Shown: one piece after another, positions 29,511 to 39,083 of the stretch
Numbering within the stretch: the stretch's first letter is position 1
Layout of the letters: each line of letters begins with the position of its first letter
Origin: an uncultured Robiginitomaculum sp.
GTDB lineage: Bacteria > Pseudomonadota > Alphaproteobacteria > Caulobacterales > Maricaulaceae
Length of the DNA stretch: 64,000 nucleotides
Direction: 5' to 3'
NCBI GenBank assembly: GCA_938015875.1
Contig: CALLXE010000017.1
Location: 1 to 64,000, forward strand
Notes under the pieces: generated by a model
What the model was told of the DNA's origin: nothing
Database searches by the model: none
The model's input: only the letters and a program-made list of their open reading frames with translations
Program-made: the position numbers and the translations under genes

Positions 29511-30422
29511 TCAAAGCTTAAGCCGCCTTGCGACGCCCGCAGCCAGTTTTTGGGCGCCCTGATTATCGCCGCCTTCGCCTTCCGCAAAGCCTAAGTACAA
29601 ATACGGCTCGATCATCTCAAGCTCGATAAGGTTCAACTTCCCGTCAAGGCCGCGCAGTAAATCGACTCGCGCATAAAGCGGGGTTTGCGGCAGATAGGAT
29701 AGTATGGTTTGCGCCGTTTCAAGTTCGGTCGCTTTCGGGCTGTAGGGCAGCTCTCTGCCGCCATACATGGACTGAATGCGGTAATCTCCGTCTTTCGGAC
29801 GCTTATTGACCGCATGAGAAAACTGCCCGTCAAAATACAAAAATGAATATTCCCCCTCGGTCAGAACCGATGGCAGGAATGGCTGGATAATCGCGCGAGC
29901 CGGAGGCAAAGCCTCTTCGTCCGGCCAAGGCTCTCCCTTTGTCAGCAAGGCTTGCCGCCAAGCACCGCCGCCGATCTGCGGCTTTACAACAATCTTATCA
30001 CAGCAAAATTGCGCAAAAGCCTGATCGGCAATTTGCGGCGTCACTCTATCAGTCGTCACAGCCGCAATCACCGGCGCGCCGCGCGCCTCCAAATCTTCAA
30101 GGTAAGATTTATCGCTGTTATAATTTAAAATATCGAGCGGGTTTAAAACGCATGTTTTTTGCGCCGCTATAACCATTTGTTCCAAAAACTTCGGCGGGTT
30201 CCCGGTTTCAAAATAGTCCCAAACAACCAAGGGCAGCATAGCCGCAAATTCCCCGGCCCGCTTGCCGGCGTCATTCCACAAGACAATCTCTGTCTCCAAA
30301 CCGACCGCTGCAAAAGCCGGCGCTAATTTCGCTATCTGCTCTTCAAGCTCAAAATAATCAAAGCGAAGCCCGGACGCGGACGGCATCATATTGGCCGACG
30401 CAAGCACAGCAATTTTTTTCAT
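29511..30422 (-). CDS. ATP-grasp domain protein (DcsG/RimK-like)
   Basis: NSDKSYLEDLEARGAPVIAAV; KIVVKPQIGGGAWRQ; YARVDLLRGLDGKLNLIELEMIEPYLYL. Confidence 0.83.
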   Translation of the reverse strand: MKKIAVLASANMMPSASGLRFDYFELEEQIAKLAPAFAAVGLETEIVLWNDAGKRAGEFAAMLPLVVWDYFETGNPPKFLEQMVIAAQKTCVLNPLDILNYNSDKSYLEDLEARGAPVIAAVTTDRVTPQIADQAFAQFCCDKIVVKPQIGGGAWRQALLTKGEPWPDEEALPPARAIIQPFLPSVLTEGEYSFLYFDGQFSHAVNKRPKDGDYRIQSMYGGRELPYSPKATELETAQTILSYLPQTPLYARVDLLRGLDGKLNLIELEMIEPYLYLGFAEGEGGDNQGAQKLAAGVARRLKL

Positions 30423-30492
30423 ACAGACCTACCTTTTATCTGCGGGTCATAGCGTGATTGGACAGCGCGGCGCAATCCGGTAAAGTGCATGC

Positions 30493-30600
30493 GGGCCTAT
30501 TGTGGTAATGGCCCTGATCTGCGCGAGCCTCCCCGGCGAGCGCAGGATCGGGAGAGCCGCTTTGTGCCGGCTTTGCGCCGGTCATAAAGCGGCTCTTTTG
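30493..30600 (+). ncRNA. Candidate trans-acting small RNA (~107 nt) with Rho-independent terminator
   Basis: Promoter-like TTGGAC-N17-TAAAGT (30458-30486); hairpin 1 GGGCC/GGCCC; hairpin 2 GATCTGCGC/GCGCAgGATC with C-rich apical loop (CCTCCCC); terminator stem AGAGCCGCTTT/AAAGCGGCTCT (11 bp) plus TTTT; no upstream + strand gene for this terminator to serve. Confidence 0.55.
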
Positions 30601-30678
30601 ATTGTCAGACCTGCCGCTCCCTCTTGAATAGAGCACCTTAAGCGCCCACTTTAAGAGCTGAAATACAGGAGCCCAACC

Positions 30679-31248
30679 ATGAACCCTTCACAAGATTACG
30701 CCGATGCAAGCCTTTGGCGCGGCACAACGATTTTATCTGTGCGTAAAAACGGCAAAGTTATCATTATTGGTGACGGGCAAGTCAGCGCCGGCAATACTGT
30801 CATGAAAGGCAATGCCCGCAAAGTCCGCCGCATTGCCGGCGGCGAGGTTATCACGGGGTTTGCCGGCGCAACAGCGGACGCATTTGCCCTGCTTGAACGT
30901 CTGGAAGCAAAATTAGAGCAATTCCCCGGCCAGCTTGCCCGCGCCTGCGTCGAGCTTGCCAAAGATTGGCGCACAGATAAATATTTGCGCCAATTGCAGG
31001 CTATGCTGATTGTGGCCGATAAATCAGAGACTTACGTCCTGACCGGGAATGGTGATGTTGTTGAGCCGCAAGACGGCATTATTGCCATCGGCTCCGGCGG
31101 CAACTTTGCCTATGCGGCCGCTCTGGCGATGACCGATTACGAAGAAGACGCCGAGACTTTGGCCCGAAAAGCCATGGCCATAGCAGATAAAATCTGCGTG
31201 TTTACAAACGGTAATGTGGTGGTCGAAAGCCTTAAGAGCGCGAACTAA
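30679..31248 (+). CDS. hslV: ATP-dependent protease peptidase subunit HslV (ClpQ)
   Basis: [53 protein letters not shown]. Confidence 0.96.
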   Translation: MNPSQDYADASLWRGTTILSVRKNGKVIIIGDGQVSAGNTVMKGNARKVRRIAGGEVITGFAGATADAFALLERLEAKLEQFPGQLARACVELAKDWRTDKYLRQLQAMLIVADKSETYVLTGNGDVVEPQDGIIAIGSGGNFAYAAALAMTDYEEDAETLARKAMAIADKICVFTNGNVVVESLKSAN

Positions 31249-31349
31249 GCACATGACGAAGAAATTATGGTATCAACCGAGTTGCCCCACACCGGCTGAA
31301 ACCATGCTTATTTTTTATAATATCTGCACGGGCAATTCCATCCCATAAA

Positions 31350-33296
31350 CTAGGGGGCCGCGCGGCCCGGCAAATCAATCAAAACCCGGGTTCCGCCTCC
31401 TGCCGCAGGCAAAAACTCAGCCGTTCCGCCCAAAGCTTTAGCGCGGATTTTTATATTCGACAGGCCTTTCCCGGGCGTCACATCATCCGCAAAGCCCGCG
31501 CCGTCATCAGTGATCACAATCCTGATGCGCGCAAGCACAAGGCAGGTTTTAACCGTCAAGGTGCGCGCGCCTGCGTGACGTATGGCGTTGCTCACAGACT
31601 CTTGGATCATGCGGTAAATGGACAGAACATCGCGCGGACCATAGTCGGGCTGCGGCCCCAGCTCGCCGGCCTCCCAATGCAACTCCATACCGGCGTCATG
31701 AATAAGCGGCTCAATGCGGCCGCGCAGAGCGCCCAGCGCAATATCAAGTTCTCCGTCCGCCGTATCCATCGAGTCGATAATCAGCCGTAATTCCTGAAGG
31801 CTGTCATCCAGTTCGGCTTTCAATAAGTCCGGCCCCAACCGCCCGTTTTTAGCCTTAAGTGATAACGCCAAAAGCCGGCCTCCGACACCGTCATGCATGT
31901 CACGCATAATGCGTTTACGTTCTTCAACCAAAGCCGCTTCGCGCACTTCAGCTTCGCGCTGTCGATAGACCACTGCGATTTCAGCTTCGCGGGCCGCAAG
32001 CTCGGTTGAGAGTTTTTCGTTCACACTTGTCAGCGCGCGGCGGCTCTCCCTGAACAAGCGCACAAAACCGGCCACAATTGTCAGGCTTAGTAAAATTGAA
32101 AGCGTCGGGCCATAGAGCAGCGACATGCCTGTATTGGGCCAAATAAGATAACCGATACTGCGCGATGTCGTGATTAAAACATCAACCATCACAGCCCAAA
32201 TGCACAGCAAAAAGATAAAGCTCTCAAGCAGAGGCGGACGCTCCCGCCGCGCCAAATAGAAAAACATTTGAACGCCCATAACCAATACGCAAGCGGCCGC
32301 GATCACATCTGCAACGGACAAAACTTTAACCCATCCGTCCATATCAAGAAAATAAATCGGCAGCAATAAGCCCGTCAAAACCGCCGCTGAAACGGGCACT
32401 AAAAGATTGCGAATGACCGGGGTGCGAAATGTCCATTCATTAACAAAGTTCAGCGATGCCACGATCATCAAGAACGATGCCATGGAATATACAAACCGAT
32501 AGAAATTTGTCTCCAACGTCGTCAAAGGCCCCGCATAGGCTAAATTTACAATCACCCAGCACAGCATTAATCCGGCAAAACTCAGCGTCACGCGCCGCAG
32601 ATTTTTATCCAAACTCAAAGCCGCTGAAATGACTGTACTCATCAGGGCAATCGCCACAGCGATGACGATTGAATAGACGCCAAAAAATTGCCGCCACATA
32701 AAGGCCCGTTCCAAATCTTCAGTATTGCCGATATAAACCCGGCGTATGTACGGAATGGAGTCTCGCGAAACAGCGCGAACCTTTAAGACGCCGTCGCCGG
32801 GCTTTATCCCCGAAAGATCGAAAAAATGCGGCTGCATTGGCCGGTAAAACCGAACGTCAGACCGTACGCCTACCTCAGCAATCGTCACGCCGTCTACATC
32901 CAAAGACACAGCCCGCCGGGCCATAGTGATCAGAATTGCCGGCTGCTCATAGCGCTCCAGCGCAGCGGAGATATCATGGCGAAACTCAATAATGTCCGCC
33001 GTCTTTATGCCGGTTTTATATCCGTAGTTTTTTGTCTCAACCTCGAAGACGCCGACTTGCCCCGGCAAGGTCGCTGAAAATTCAGTCAGGCGTTCTGCTT
33101 TCGCCGGCGCGCCCAAAGTTTCACTGCCCAAAATCAATAGATACAAAAAAATCGGTGCCAGCAAAAAAACGCAGCTCGCCGCCCAGAGATTTATATTTCT
33201 CCGCCCGGCCTCAGGCGGTAAGGCGATGCCGGCGCGAACCGTATTACCGCGTTGGATATCAGCCTGCCCTAAGTTTTTTTTGAGACGTCCGCTCAT
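31350..33296 (-). CDS. 7TM-type sensor histidine kinase (HisKA_3 family)
   Basis: Multiple TM segments, ERKRIMRDMHDGVGGRLLALSLKAK, C-terminal HATPase (ITDDGAGFADDVTPGKGLSNIKIRAKALGGTAEF). Confidence 0.9.
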   Translation of the reverse strand: MSGRLKKNLGQADIQRGNTVRAGIALPPEAGRRNINLWAASCVFLLAPIFLYLLILGSETLGAPAKAERLTEFSATLPGQVGVFEVETKNYGYKTGIKTADIIEFRHDISAALERYEQPAILITMARRAVSLDVDGVTIAEVGVRSDVRFYRPMQPHFFDLSGIKPGDGVLKVRAVSRDSIPYIRRVYIGNTEDLERAFMWRQFFGVYSIVIAVAIALMSTVISAALSLDKNLRRVTLSFAGLMLCWVIVNLAYAGPLTTLETNFYRFVYSMASFLMIVASLNFVNEWTFRTPVIRNLLVPVSAAVLTGLLLPIYFLDMDGWVKVLSVADVIAAACVLVMGVQMFFYLARRERPPLLESFIFLLCIWAVMVDVLITTSRSIGYLIWPNTGMSLLYGPTLSILLSLTIVAGFVRLFRESRRALTSVNEKLSTELAAREAEIAVVYRQREAEVREAALVEERKRIMRDMHDGVGGRLLALSLKAKNGRLGPDLLKAELDDSLQELRLIIDSMDTADGELDIALGALRGRIEPLIHDAGMELHWEAGELGPQPDYGPRDVLSIYRMIQESVSNAIRHAGARTLTVKTCLVLARIRIVITDDGAGFADDVTPGKGLSNIKIRAKALGGTAEFLPAAGGGTRVLIDLPGRAAP

Positions 33297-33320
33297 ACAG
33301 TCTGCATCTTTTATCCGCCC

Positions 33321-33998
33321 CTAAAGATCGATTAACCCGTCCTTAAGGGCTTGATACACGGCCTCGCCGCGGGATGTCACGGCCATTTTGCGATATATGG
33401 TTTTGACGTGATCCCCGACGGTATAGGGTGATATTTCGAGCTTTCGCGCAACTTCTTTATAAGAGCGCCCCCGCGCCAGATCGGACAGGACTTCAATTTC
33501 CCGCGCCGATAATTGATTGGCCGGGTCAACCGATTTTGCCGGCGTCGGCGCAACGCTGCGCACACGGCGCAATAAATGCCCGGCGACGGCCGCGCTTATC
33601 GGCGCGCCGCCGTCCAGCACCATCGAAATTGAATTGACCATTTCGGCGTCAGATCCGGATTTAAGCAGATAGCCGTCTGCTCCGGCTTCGACGGCGCGGA
33701 CAACGCTTTGCACGTCGCCGAATACAGTGATCACCATAGAACGGCGCGGATTCTCACCGGCTCTGTCAGTTCCGCCGGATACCCATGTTTCAATTAAATC
33801 TGCGCCGTCTCCGTCACCCAGTTGTAAATCTGTCAGCAATAAATCGAATCGATCATTATCCGGCGTCAGTTGGGCCAAAGCCTCAGCGTAGGAATTGGCC
33901 GTGCCGACAAGGTCAAGGCGCGGATGATCCCGCACAATCTGAGCGCAGCGCTCAAAGGCGTTCTCTTCATCCTCTACAAGTAAGACCCGGCTTTTCAT
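33321..33998 (-). CDS. LuxR/NarL-family response regulator
   Basis: VLLVEDEENAF; LTDLQLGDGDG; LSAREIEVLSDLARGRSYKEVARKLEISPYTVGDHVKTIYRKM. Confidence 0.93.
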   Translation of the reverse strand: MKSRVLLVEDEENAFERCAQIVRDHPRLDLVGTANSYAEALAQLTPDNDRFDLLLTDLQLGDGDGADLIETWVSGGTDRAGENPRRSMVITVFGDVQSVVRAVEAGADGYLLKSGSDAEMVNSISMVLDGGAPISAAVAGHLLRRVRSVAPTPAKSVDPANQLSAREIEVLSDLARGRSYKEVARKLEISPYTVGDHVKTIYRKMAVTSRGEAVYQALKDGLIDL

Positions 33999-34059
33999 AA
34001 AAACTATAGTGCGCCCGGCGCGCGCGCCTCACAACCCCCGAAAATACGGGGCCGGTGAA

Positions 34060-34296
34060 TTACTCTGCCGCGTCGCGAATATCATCCGAGTCTTCCGGTA
34101 CATATTCCAAAATGTCAGAGGGCTGGCAATTAAGCGCCCGGCACAGCGCTTCGAGCGTGGAAAACCGCACGGCTTTCGCCTTCCCGGTCTTTAAAATCGA
34201 CAAATTTGCAAGCGTAATTCCGACCCGATCTGCGAGCTGCGTTAAAGACATGCGGCGCTCTAACAGAACGCGGTCAAGATTAACTTTAATGGCCAT
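34060..34296 (-). CDS. XRE/Cro-CI family helix-turn-helix regulator (YozG-like)
   Basis: MAIKVNLDRVLLERRMSLTQLADRVGITLANLSILKTGKAKAVRFSTLEALCRALNCQPSDILEYV. Confidence 0.92.
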   Translation of the reverse strand: MAIKVNLDRVLLERRMSLTQLADRVGITLANLSILKTGKAKAVRFSTLEALCRALNCQPSDILEYVPEDSDDIRDAAE

Positions 34297-34835
34297 CAGA
34301 CGGTCAGCCGGGCCTCGGCGCGCAGCCGGGCTCCCTCCCTGAACACTTGCGCCAATACAATCAGTACCAAAATGAAAAACCAAACATGAGCCCGCACATT
34401 TATCGTCAGCGCCGCGCCGGGATCAACCCGTTCCAGAAATGGCTGCAAAATTGTCCGTGCCAACTCCCCGATTGCAACGGCAATCCAAATATACCGCAGA
34501 CGCAAAGCATTTTGCGGAACAAACGGATCGCCCGCCCGAAGGGTTGCCACCAATTTACGCAATTGCCAAACCACCACAATCATCACCAAAAGGTTGCCGG
34601 CAGCATAAAAAATCGCGGCCATATATCCGCCGGGCGACGCCTCTTTTGTTTCAAATATTTCAGTATCAACCGGCCCAAAGAGCGCGGCGAGCGCTAAGCC
34701 AAGCAGAAATATCAGGGCCGCGACCAAGGCCATTTGAACCAGAAACAAGATGACGCCCAGCGCTTTGGCGGGACGGCTGTCAGGGGGCGGCGGGATGTCC
34801 GCGGATTCAAAGCTGTCATTGGCAGGGTTTATCAT
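34296..34835 (-). CDS. DUF2975 family membrane protein
   Basis: Multiple TM helices, length and coupling to an XRE regulator typical of the DUF2975/HTH pair. Confidence 0.82.
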   Translation of the reverse strand: MINPANDSFESADIPPPPDSRPAKALGVILFLVQMALVAALIFLLGLALAALFGPVDTEIFETKEASPGGYMAAIFYAAGNLLVMIVVVWQLRKLVATLRAGDPFVPQNALRLRYIWIAVAIGELARTILQPFLERVDPGAALTINVRAHVWFFILVLIVLAQVFREGARLRAEARLTV

Positions 34836-34850
34836 AACTTATCGATAAAC
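34827..34850. promoter_or_regulatory. Putative operator of the DUF2975/XRE operon
   Basis: GTTTATCataactTATCGATAAAC: 7-bp inverted repeat GTTTATC/GATAAAC overlapping the palindrome TTATCGATAA (34839-34848), at the DUF2975 start. Confidence 0.45.
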
Positions 34851-34989
34851 AATAATTCACGAGACTGCAAGCCATCGCGTCATCAGGCGCGGCGATTGGC
34901 CTGCTTCAAATTTGTATGCCGGCGTTTACCTGAGCCCCGCCGCAGTCTAAGTCATTAGTCGATCAAGTTGATTGACGAATGAGGACACT

Positions 34990-35607
34990 ATGCCCGCTTT
35001 TTCTAAAATTGTTGTCGCCTCTCATAATGAAGGCAAAGTACGCGAAATCCGCGACCTTCTGGCCCCGTTCGGGATTGAGACCGTCAGCGCGTCAGAGTTG
35101 AATTTACCTGACGTTGAGGAAACCGAAGTGACCTTTGAAGGCAATGCCGAGCTTAAGGCGCGGGCGGCCTGCGCGGCGTCCGGCCTGCCCGCCTTGTCTG
35201 ATGACAGCGGCCTTGCCGTGGACAGCCTTGAAGGCGCGCCCGGAATTTACTCGGCCCGCTGGAGCGAGGACGAGACCGGCGCGCGCAATTGGAAGCTTGG
35301 CATGACGCGGGTTCACGAGGCGATGACGGAAGACGCGGACGGCGTGAAAACGGCGCGGTTCATTTGCGCGCTGACTTTGGCCGTGCCGTCAGAAAACGGG
35401 ACAATGCAGACGCATACATATTTGGGTAAAGTTGAGGGGAAAATTGTTTGGCCGCCGCGCGGCGATAAAGGCTTTGGTTATGACCCGATCTTTCAACCGC
35501 TCGGCCATGACATCACCTTTGGAGAAATGGAGTCTGAGGCTAAACATGCCATGAGCCACCGCTCCGATGCGTTTACCCAATTGATTACGGCGCAGTTTAA
35601 ATCGTGA
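34990..35607 (+). CDS. rdgB: XTP/dITP diphosphatase (RdgB/HAM1)
   Basis: KIVVASHNEGKVREIRDLLAPFGIE; LPALSDDSGLAVDSLEGAPGIYSARWSE; GDKGFGYDPIFQP. Confidence 0.95.
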   Translation: MPAFSKIVVASHNEGKVREIRDLLAPFGIETVSASELNLPDVEETEVTFEGNAELKARAACAASGLPALSDDSGLAVDSLEGAPGIYSARWSEDETGARNWKLGMTRVHEAMTEDADGVKTARFICALTLAVPSENGTMQTHTYLGKVEGKIVWPPRGDKGFGYDPIFQPLGHDITFGEMESEAKHAMSHRSDAFTQLITAQFKS

Positions 35608-35617
35608 GCCGAAAACC

Positions 35618-36760
35618 ATGAGCGGGGCGCCGTTTGGGATTTACGTGCATTGGCCGTATTGCAGCCGCATATGCCCCTATTGTGACTTTAATATCTACAA
35701 GCACAAAGGCGAGAGCGGCGATGATCTGACGGATGCGATTATTCGCGATATGGGGTATTGGCGCGAAGCGACAGGGCCGCGCACAGCGAAATCTCTGCAT
35801 TTTGGCGGCGGCACGCCAAGCCTGATGCGCGCCGATCAAACAGAGCGCATTATTGAAGCCGCCGGCAAATTTTGGGATTTTGATCCCGACATTGAAATTG
35901 CGCTGGAGGCCAATCCTGCCGATGCCGATATTGCGCTCTGGAACCTTTATGCCGGGGCCGGCATTAATCGTCTGTCTTTGGGCATTCAAAGCTTTGACGA
36001 CGCGGTTTTAAAATTTCTGGGCCGCGACCATGACGGGACGCAGGCCGCACGGGCGCTCGATATTGCGGTCTCAATTTTCCCCCGCGTCTCGGCAGATTTG
36101 ATCTTTGGCCATAAAGGGCAAACCTTAAAGGATTGGGAAGCAGATATCCGCCGCGCCCTAAGCTCGGGCGCAGGCCATATCTCTGCCTATCAATTGACCA
36201 TCGAAGCACAAACCGCCTTTGGCCGCGCCGCAAAACGCGGAGATGACAAGGCCGTCGACGGCGACAACAGCGCTGCGTTATATGAACATAGCCGGGACAT
36301 GATAAGCGCCGCCGGGTTTGAGCCTTATGAAGTGTCAAATTTTGCAAAACCCGGTCAACAAAGCCGGCACAATAAAATCTATTGGCAAAGCGGCGACTAC
36401 GCCGGCGTCGGGCCGGGCGCGCACGGACGCCTGACCGGCAACGGAGACCGCCGCGCCACAGTTTCCCACATGACACCGGCCGATTATATTGCCGGCAGCA
36501 TGGGCGGCATGAGCCTTTGCGAATCAGAAGTGCTGTCTCCCGAAGATCACGCAGCAGAATATTTAATGATGGGCCTGCGCCTGACCGCCGGCATCTCGAT
36601 AAAGCGCTATGCCGAAATATCGGGCAAGCCTTTAGCGCCGCAAACCCTGCAGGGTTTGGGCGATATGGATTTAATCACAGTTCACGGCGACGCCCTGTCT
36701 GCCACGCCGGACGGGCGACTTTTGCTGGACAGTCTTATTCGGCAACTTTTAGGGGCTTAA
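35618..36760 (+). CDS. hemW: Radical SAM heme chaperone HemW
   Basis: YVHWPYCSRICPYCDFNIY (CxxxCxxC); FGGGTPSLM; RLSLGIQSFDD. Confidence 0.95.
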   Translation: MSGAPFGIYVHWPYCSRICPYCDFNIYKHKGESGDDLTDAIIRDMGYWREATGPRTAKSLHFGGGTPSLMRADQTERIIEAAGKFWDFDPDIEIALEANPADADIALWNLYAGAGINRLSLGIQSFDDAVLKFLGRDHDGTQAARALDIAVSIFPRVSADLIFGHKGQTLKDWEADIRRALSSGAGHISAYQLTIEAQTAFGRAAKRGDDKAVDGDNSAALYEHSRDMISAAGFEPYEVSNFAKPGQQSRHNKIYWQSGDYAGVGPGAHGRLTGNGDRRATVSHMTPADYIAGSMGGMSLCESEVLSPEDHAAEYLMMGLRLTAGISIKRYAEISGKPLAPQTLQGLGDMDLITVHGDALSATPDGRLLLDSLIRQLLGA

Positions 36761-36761
36761 A

Positions 36762-38105
36762 TTAAAGCCCTAAATCCTCAGCGGATTTAGGCGCCGGGTC
36801 AATAACGTTAAACCGGCCGGCCTGCACTTCGTATACGGCAAGACCCCGATGCGGCGTGCCGTCCGGGCGAAACCGTACAAAGCCGTCCACGCCGTAAAAT
36901 CCTTCCGGATCAATCAGACGGGCCGTGCGAGTGCGCGCATTCCCGTCAGCTACCAGCGCGCCAATATTGACCGCATCATAGGCCAGAGAGGCGAGCCGGG
37001 AAGAATCGCGCCCATAAGTCACTTTGTAATCGGCATTAAAAGCCTTGCGACCTTCTTGGTCGGGGCCGGCGAAAATTCCGCCGCGCAGAGCAGGCTCAAG
37101 GGCCGCATCAGGGTCGTTCCAACGCCCTGTGCCAAGCTTTTGCACCAAGGCCATCTCGCTGGAATAATAAGTGAGCAGCGGCGCAACGGATCGCAGCGCC
37201 GTGCCGCCTTCAGGCAGCAAAATGGCATCAAACAAAGGCGTATCTGTTGTCTCAAGCGCGGCATTATATTCGCTCGCAAGGTCGCGGGCCGGGCCCTGCA
37301 TGGCCGTAATATCAGAGGTGGCGTAAGATTTACTTGCCGTCAAAGAGCCGCCCTGCCCGCGCACGGCGCGACCGAAGGCGGAATTTACGACTCGGCCATA
37401 ACCGCTGTCCGGGCCGAAAAAGGCAAAACTGCGCGCGCCCTGATCGGCGGCATATTGGGTAATACGCTCAACCTCGGCATCCGGCGGGAAGCTGAGCAAA
37501 TAAACGCCGTTACCCGCCACGCTCTGATCGGTAGAAAATCCGATAACCGGCGTGCGCGACCGGCGCGCAGCATTGCCCGACGCCTTCACATTGGGGCCCA
37601 GCAGCGGGCCAAGAATAACATCCGCGCCGTTTTTAATCGCGGCTTGCGTCGCGGCCTTTGCGCCGCCGGCATTGCCGGCCGTGTCCATCGCCATCAACAA
37701 GACATCGGAAGTCTCGCGGTCAAATACAGCCATCTCAGCCGCTTTAAGCATAGAGGCCGCTTCGTCGCGCAACACCGGGTTCGGGGATGAGAACGGCAAA
37801 AGTAACGCCAAGCGCTGAATATCGCGGCCCGTCATATGCGGCGGCGTTAAGCCGTCGCGGGGGGCGGGCTTTGTTTCCGCCTTATCTTTGGGGTCAGGCG
37901 TTTGCGGCTTTGGATCCGGCTTTGGTTCAGTTTTGGGATCGGGCGTTTTAACGTCCGGCGTATGCGGCGCAGGCGCAGGGACAGCCGGGCCTTGGCGAAT
38001 GGGCGCGCCGTAAGGGTCGGTCGTCGCGCACGCACTCATCAGTAATGCTGCGGCCAAACCGAATGCGACGCCGCGCGTCTTGTGTGCCCAATTAAATTTC
38101 ATCAT
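36762..38105 (-). CDS. Penicillin-binding protein activator / LppC-like lipoprotein
   Basis: Lipobox MSAC, Pro-rich linker, periplasmic binding fold (LALLLPFSSPNPVLRDEAASMLKAAEMAVFD; GADVILGPLLGPNVKASG). Confidence 0.85.
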   Translation of the reverse strand: MMKFNWAHKTRGVAFGLAAALLMSACATTDPYGAPIRQGPAVPAPAPHTPDVKTPDPKTEPKPDPKPQTPDPKDKAETKPAPRDGLTPPHMTGRDIQRLALLLPFSSPNPVLRDEAASMLKAAEMAVFDRETSDVLLMAMDTAGNAGGAKAATQAAIKNGADVILGPLLGPNVKASGNAARRSRTPVIGFSTDQSVAGNGVYLLSFPPDAEVERITQYAADQGARSFAFFGPDSGYGRVVNSAFGRAVRGQGGSLTASKSYATSDITAMQGPARDLASEYNAALETTDTPLFDAILLPEGGTALRSVAPLLTYYSSEMALVQKLGTGRWNDPDAALEPALRGGIFAGPDQEGRKAFNADYKVTYGRDSSRLASLAYDAVNIGALVADGNARTRTARLIDPEGFYGVDGFVRFRPDGTPHRGLAVYEVQAGRFNVIDPAPKSAEDLGL

Positions 38106-38138
38106 AGCCTCGAACTAAATTGGCCGTTAGGAAAGCGT

Positions 38139-39083
38139 ATGCCTTCTGACCGTAAATCATCTTTTGCAGACCGTAATCGCGCCCGCGAAGATGCGCAATC
38201 TTTTCCCGCATCAAGGGAAAAATTTGCGCACGAAAATTCGGGCGCCCAAACCTTGACCCCCGGACTTTATCTCGTTGCCACCCCTATCGGTAATCTGCGG
38301 GATATCACATTGCGGGCGCTCGATATTCTGGCCGGCGCGGATCGGGTTTATGCCGAAGATACGCGCCAGACGGGAAAATTGCTCGCCGCTTATGACATCA
38401 AGGCAGGCTTAACGGCCTATCATGACCATAATGTGGCGAGGCGCATCCCGGCCATTGTCGCGCAAATCAAAGAGGGCCAAGCCGTCGCCCTGGTCAGCGA
38501 CGCCGGAACGCCGCTTGTGTCTGATCCGGGGTTTAAACTGGCCCGGGCCGTGGCAGACGCAGGCCTTGAAATTATTCCGATCCCCGGCGCGAGCGCGGCT
38601 TTGGCCGGGCTTTTAACATCAGCGCTTCCCAGTGACCGGTTTTTCTTTGCCGGATTTTTGCCGGCCAAATCTGCGGCGCGTAAAACCGCCTTATCGGAAA
38701 TCGCAAATGTCCCGGCCACACTGATATTTTTTGAAGCGGGATCGCGTATTGATAAAACGCTGACGGATATGCACGCCGTTTTGGGCGACCGCCCCGCCGC
38801 CTTAGCCAGAGAGCTTACCAAAACGTTTGAAGAAACGCGGCGTGGGACGCTCTCAGAGCTTTTGGCCGGCGCGCTGGATGATCCGCCGCGCGGCGAAATT
38901 GTGCTGATTGTCGGCGGGGCTTCGGCGCAGGTCTGGGATGACGCCGCCATCGACGCAGCCCTGATTGATCACATAGGCGAAGGCGTCAAGCGCGCCGCCG
39001 CTACGGTCGCCGATCTGTCCGGCCGGCCCAAACGCGACGTTTATGCCCGCGCGCAACGCCTGAAAGATTCCAAAAGCCAATGA
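38139..39083 (+). CDS. rsmI: 16S rRNA (cytidine(1402)-2'-O)-methyltransferase
   Basis: GLYLVATPIGNLRDITLRALDILAGADRVYAEDTRQTGKLL; GTPLVSDPG. Confidence 0.95.
   Translation: MPSDRKSSFADRNRAREDAQSFPASREKFAHENSGAQTLTPGLYLVATPIGNLRDITLRALDILAGADRVYAEDTRQTGKLLAAYDIKAGLTAYHDHNVARRIPAIVAQIKEGQAVALVSDAGTPLVSDPGFKLARAVADAGLEIIPIPGASAALAGLLTSALPSDRFFFAGFLPAKSAARKTALSEIANVPATLIFFEAGSRIDKTLTDMHAVLGDRPAALARELTKTFEETRRGTLSELLAGALDDPPRGEIVLIVGGASAQVWDDAAIDAALIDHIGEGVKRAAATVADLSGRPKRDVYARAQRLKDSKSQ

Noticed and set aside
36849-37790. 313-aa + ORF antisense to the LppC-like gene
   Set aside because: Arg/Ala-rich antisense frame; the minus-strand gene has lipobox and binding-protein motifs.
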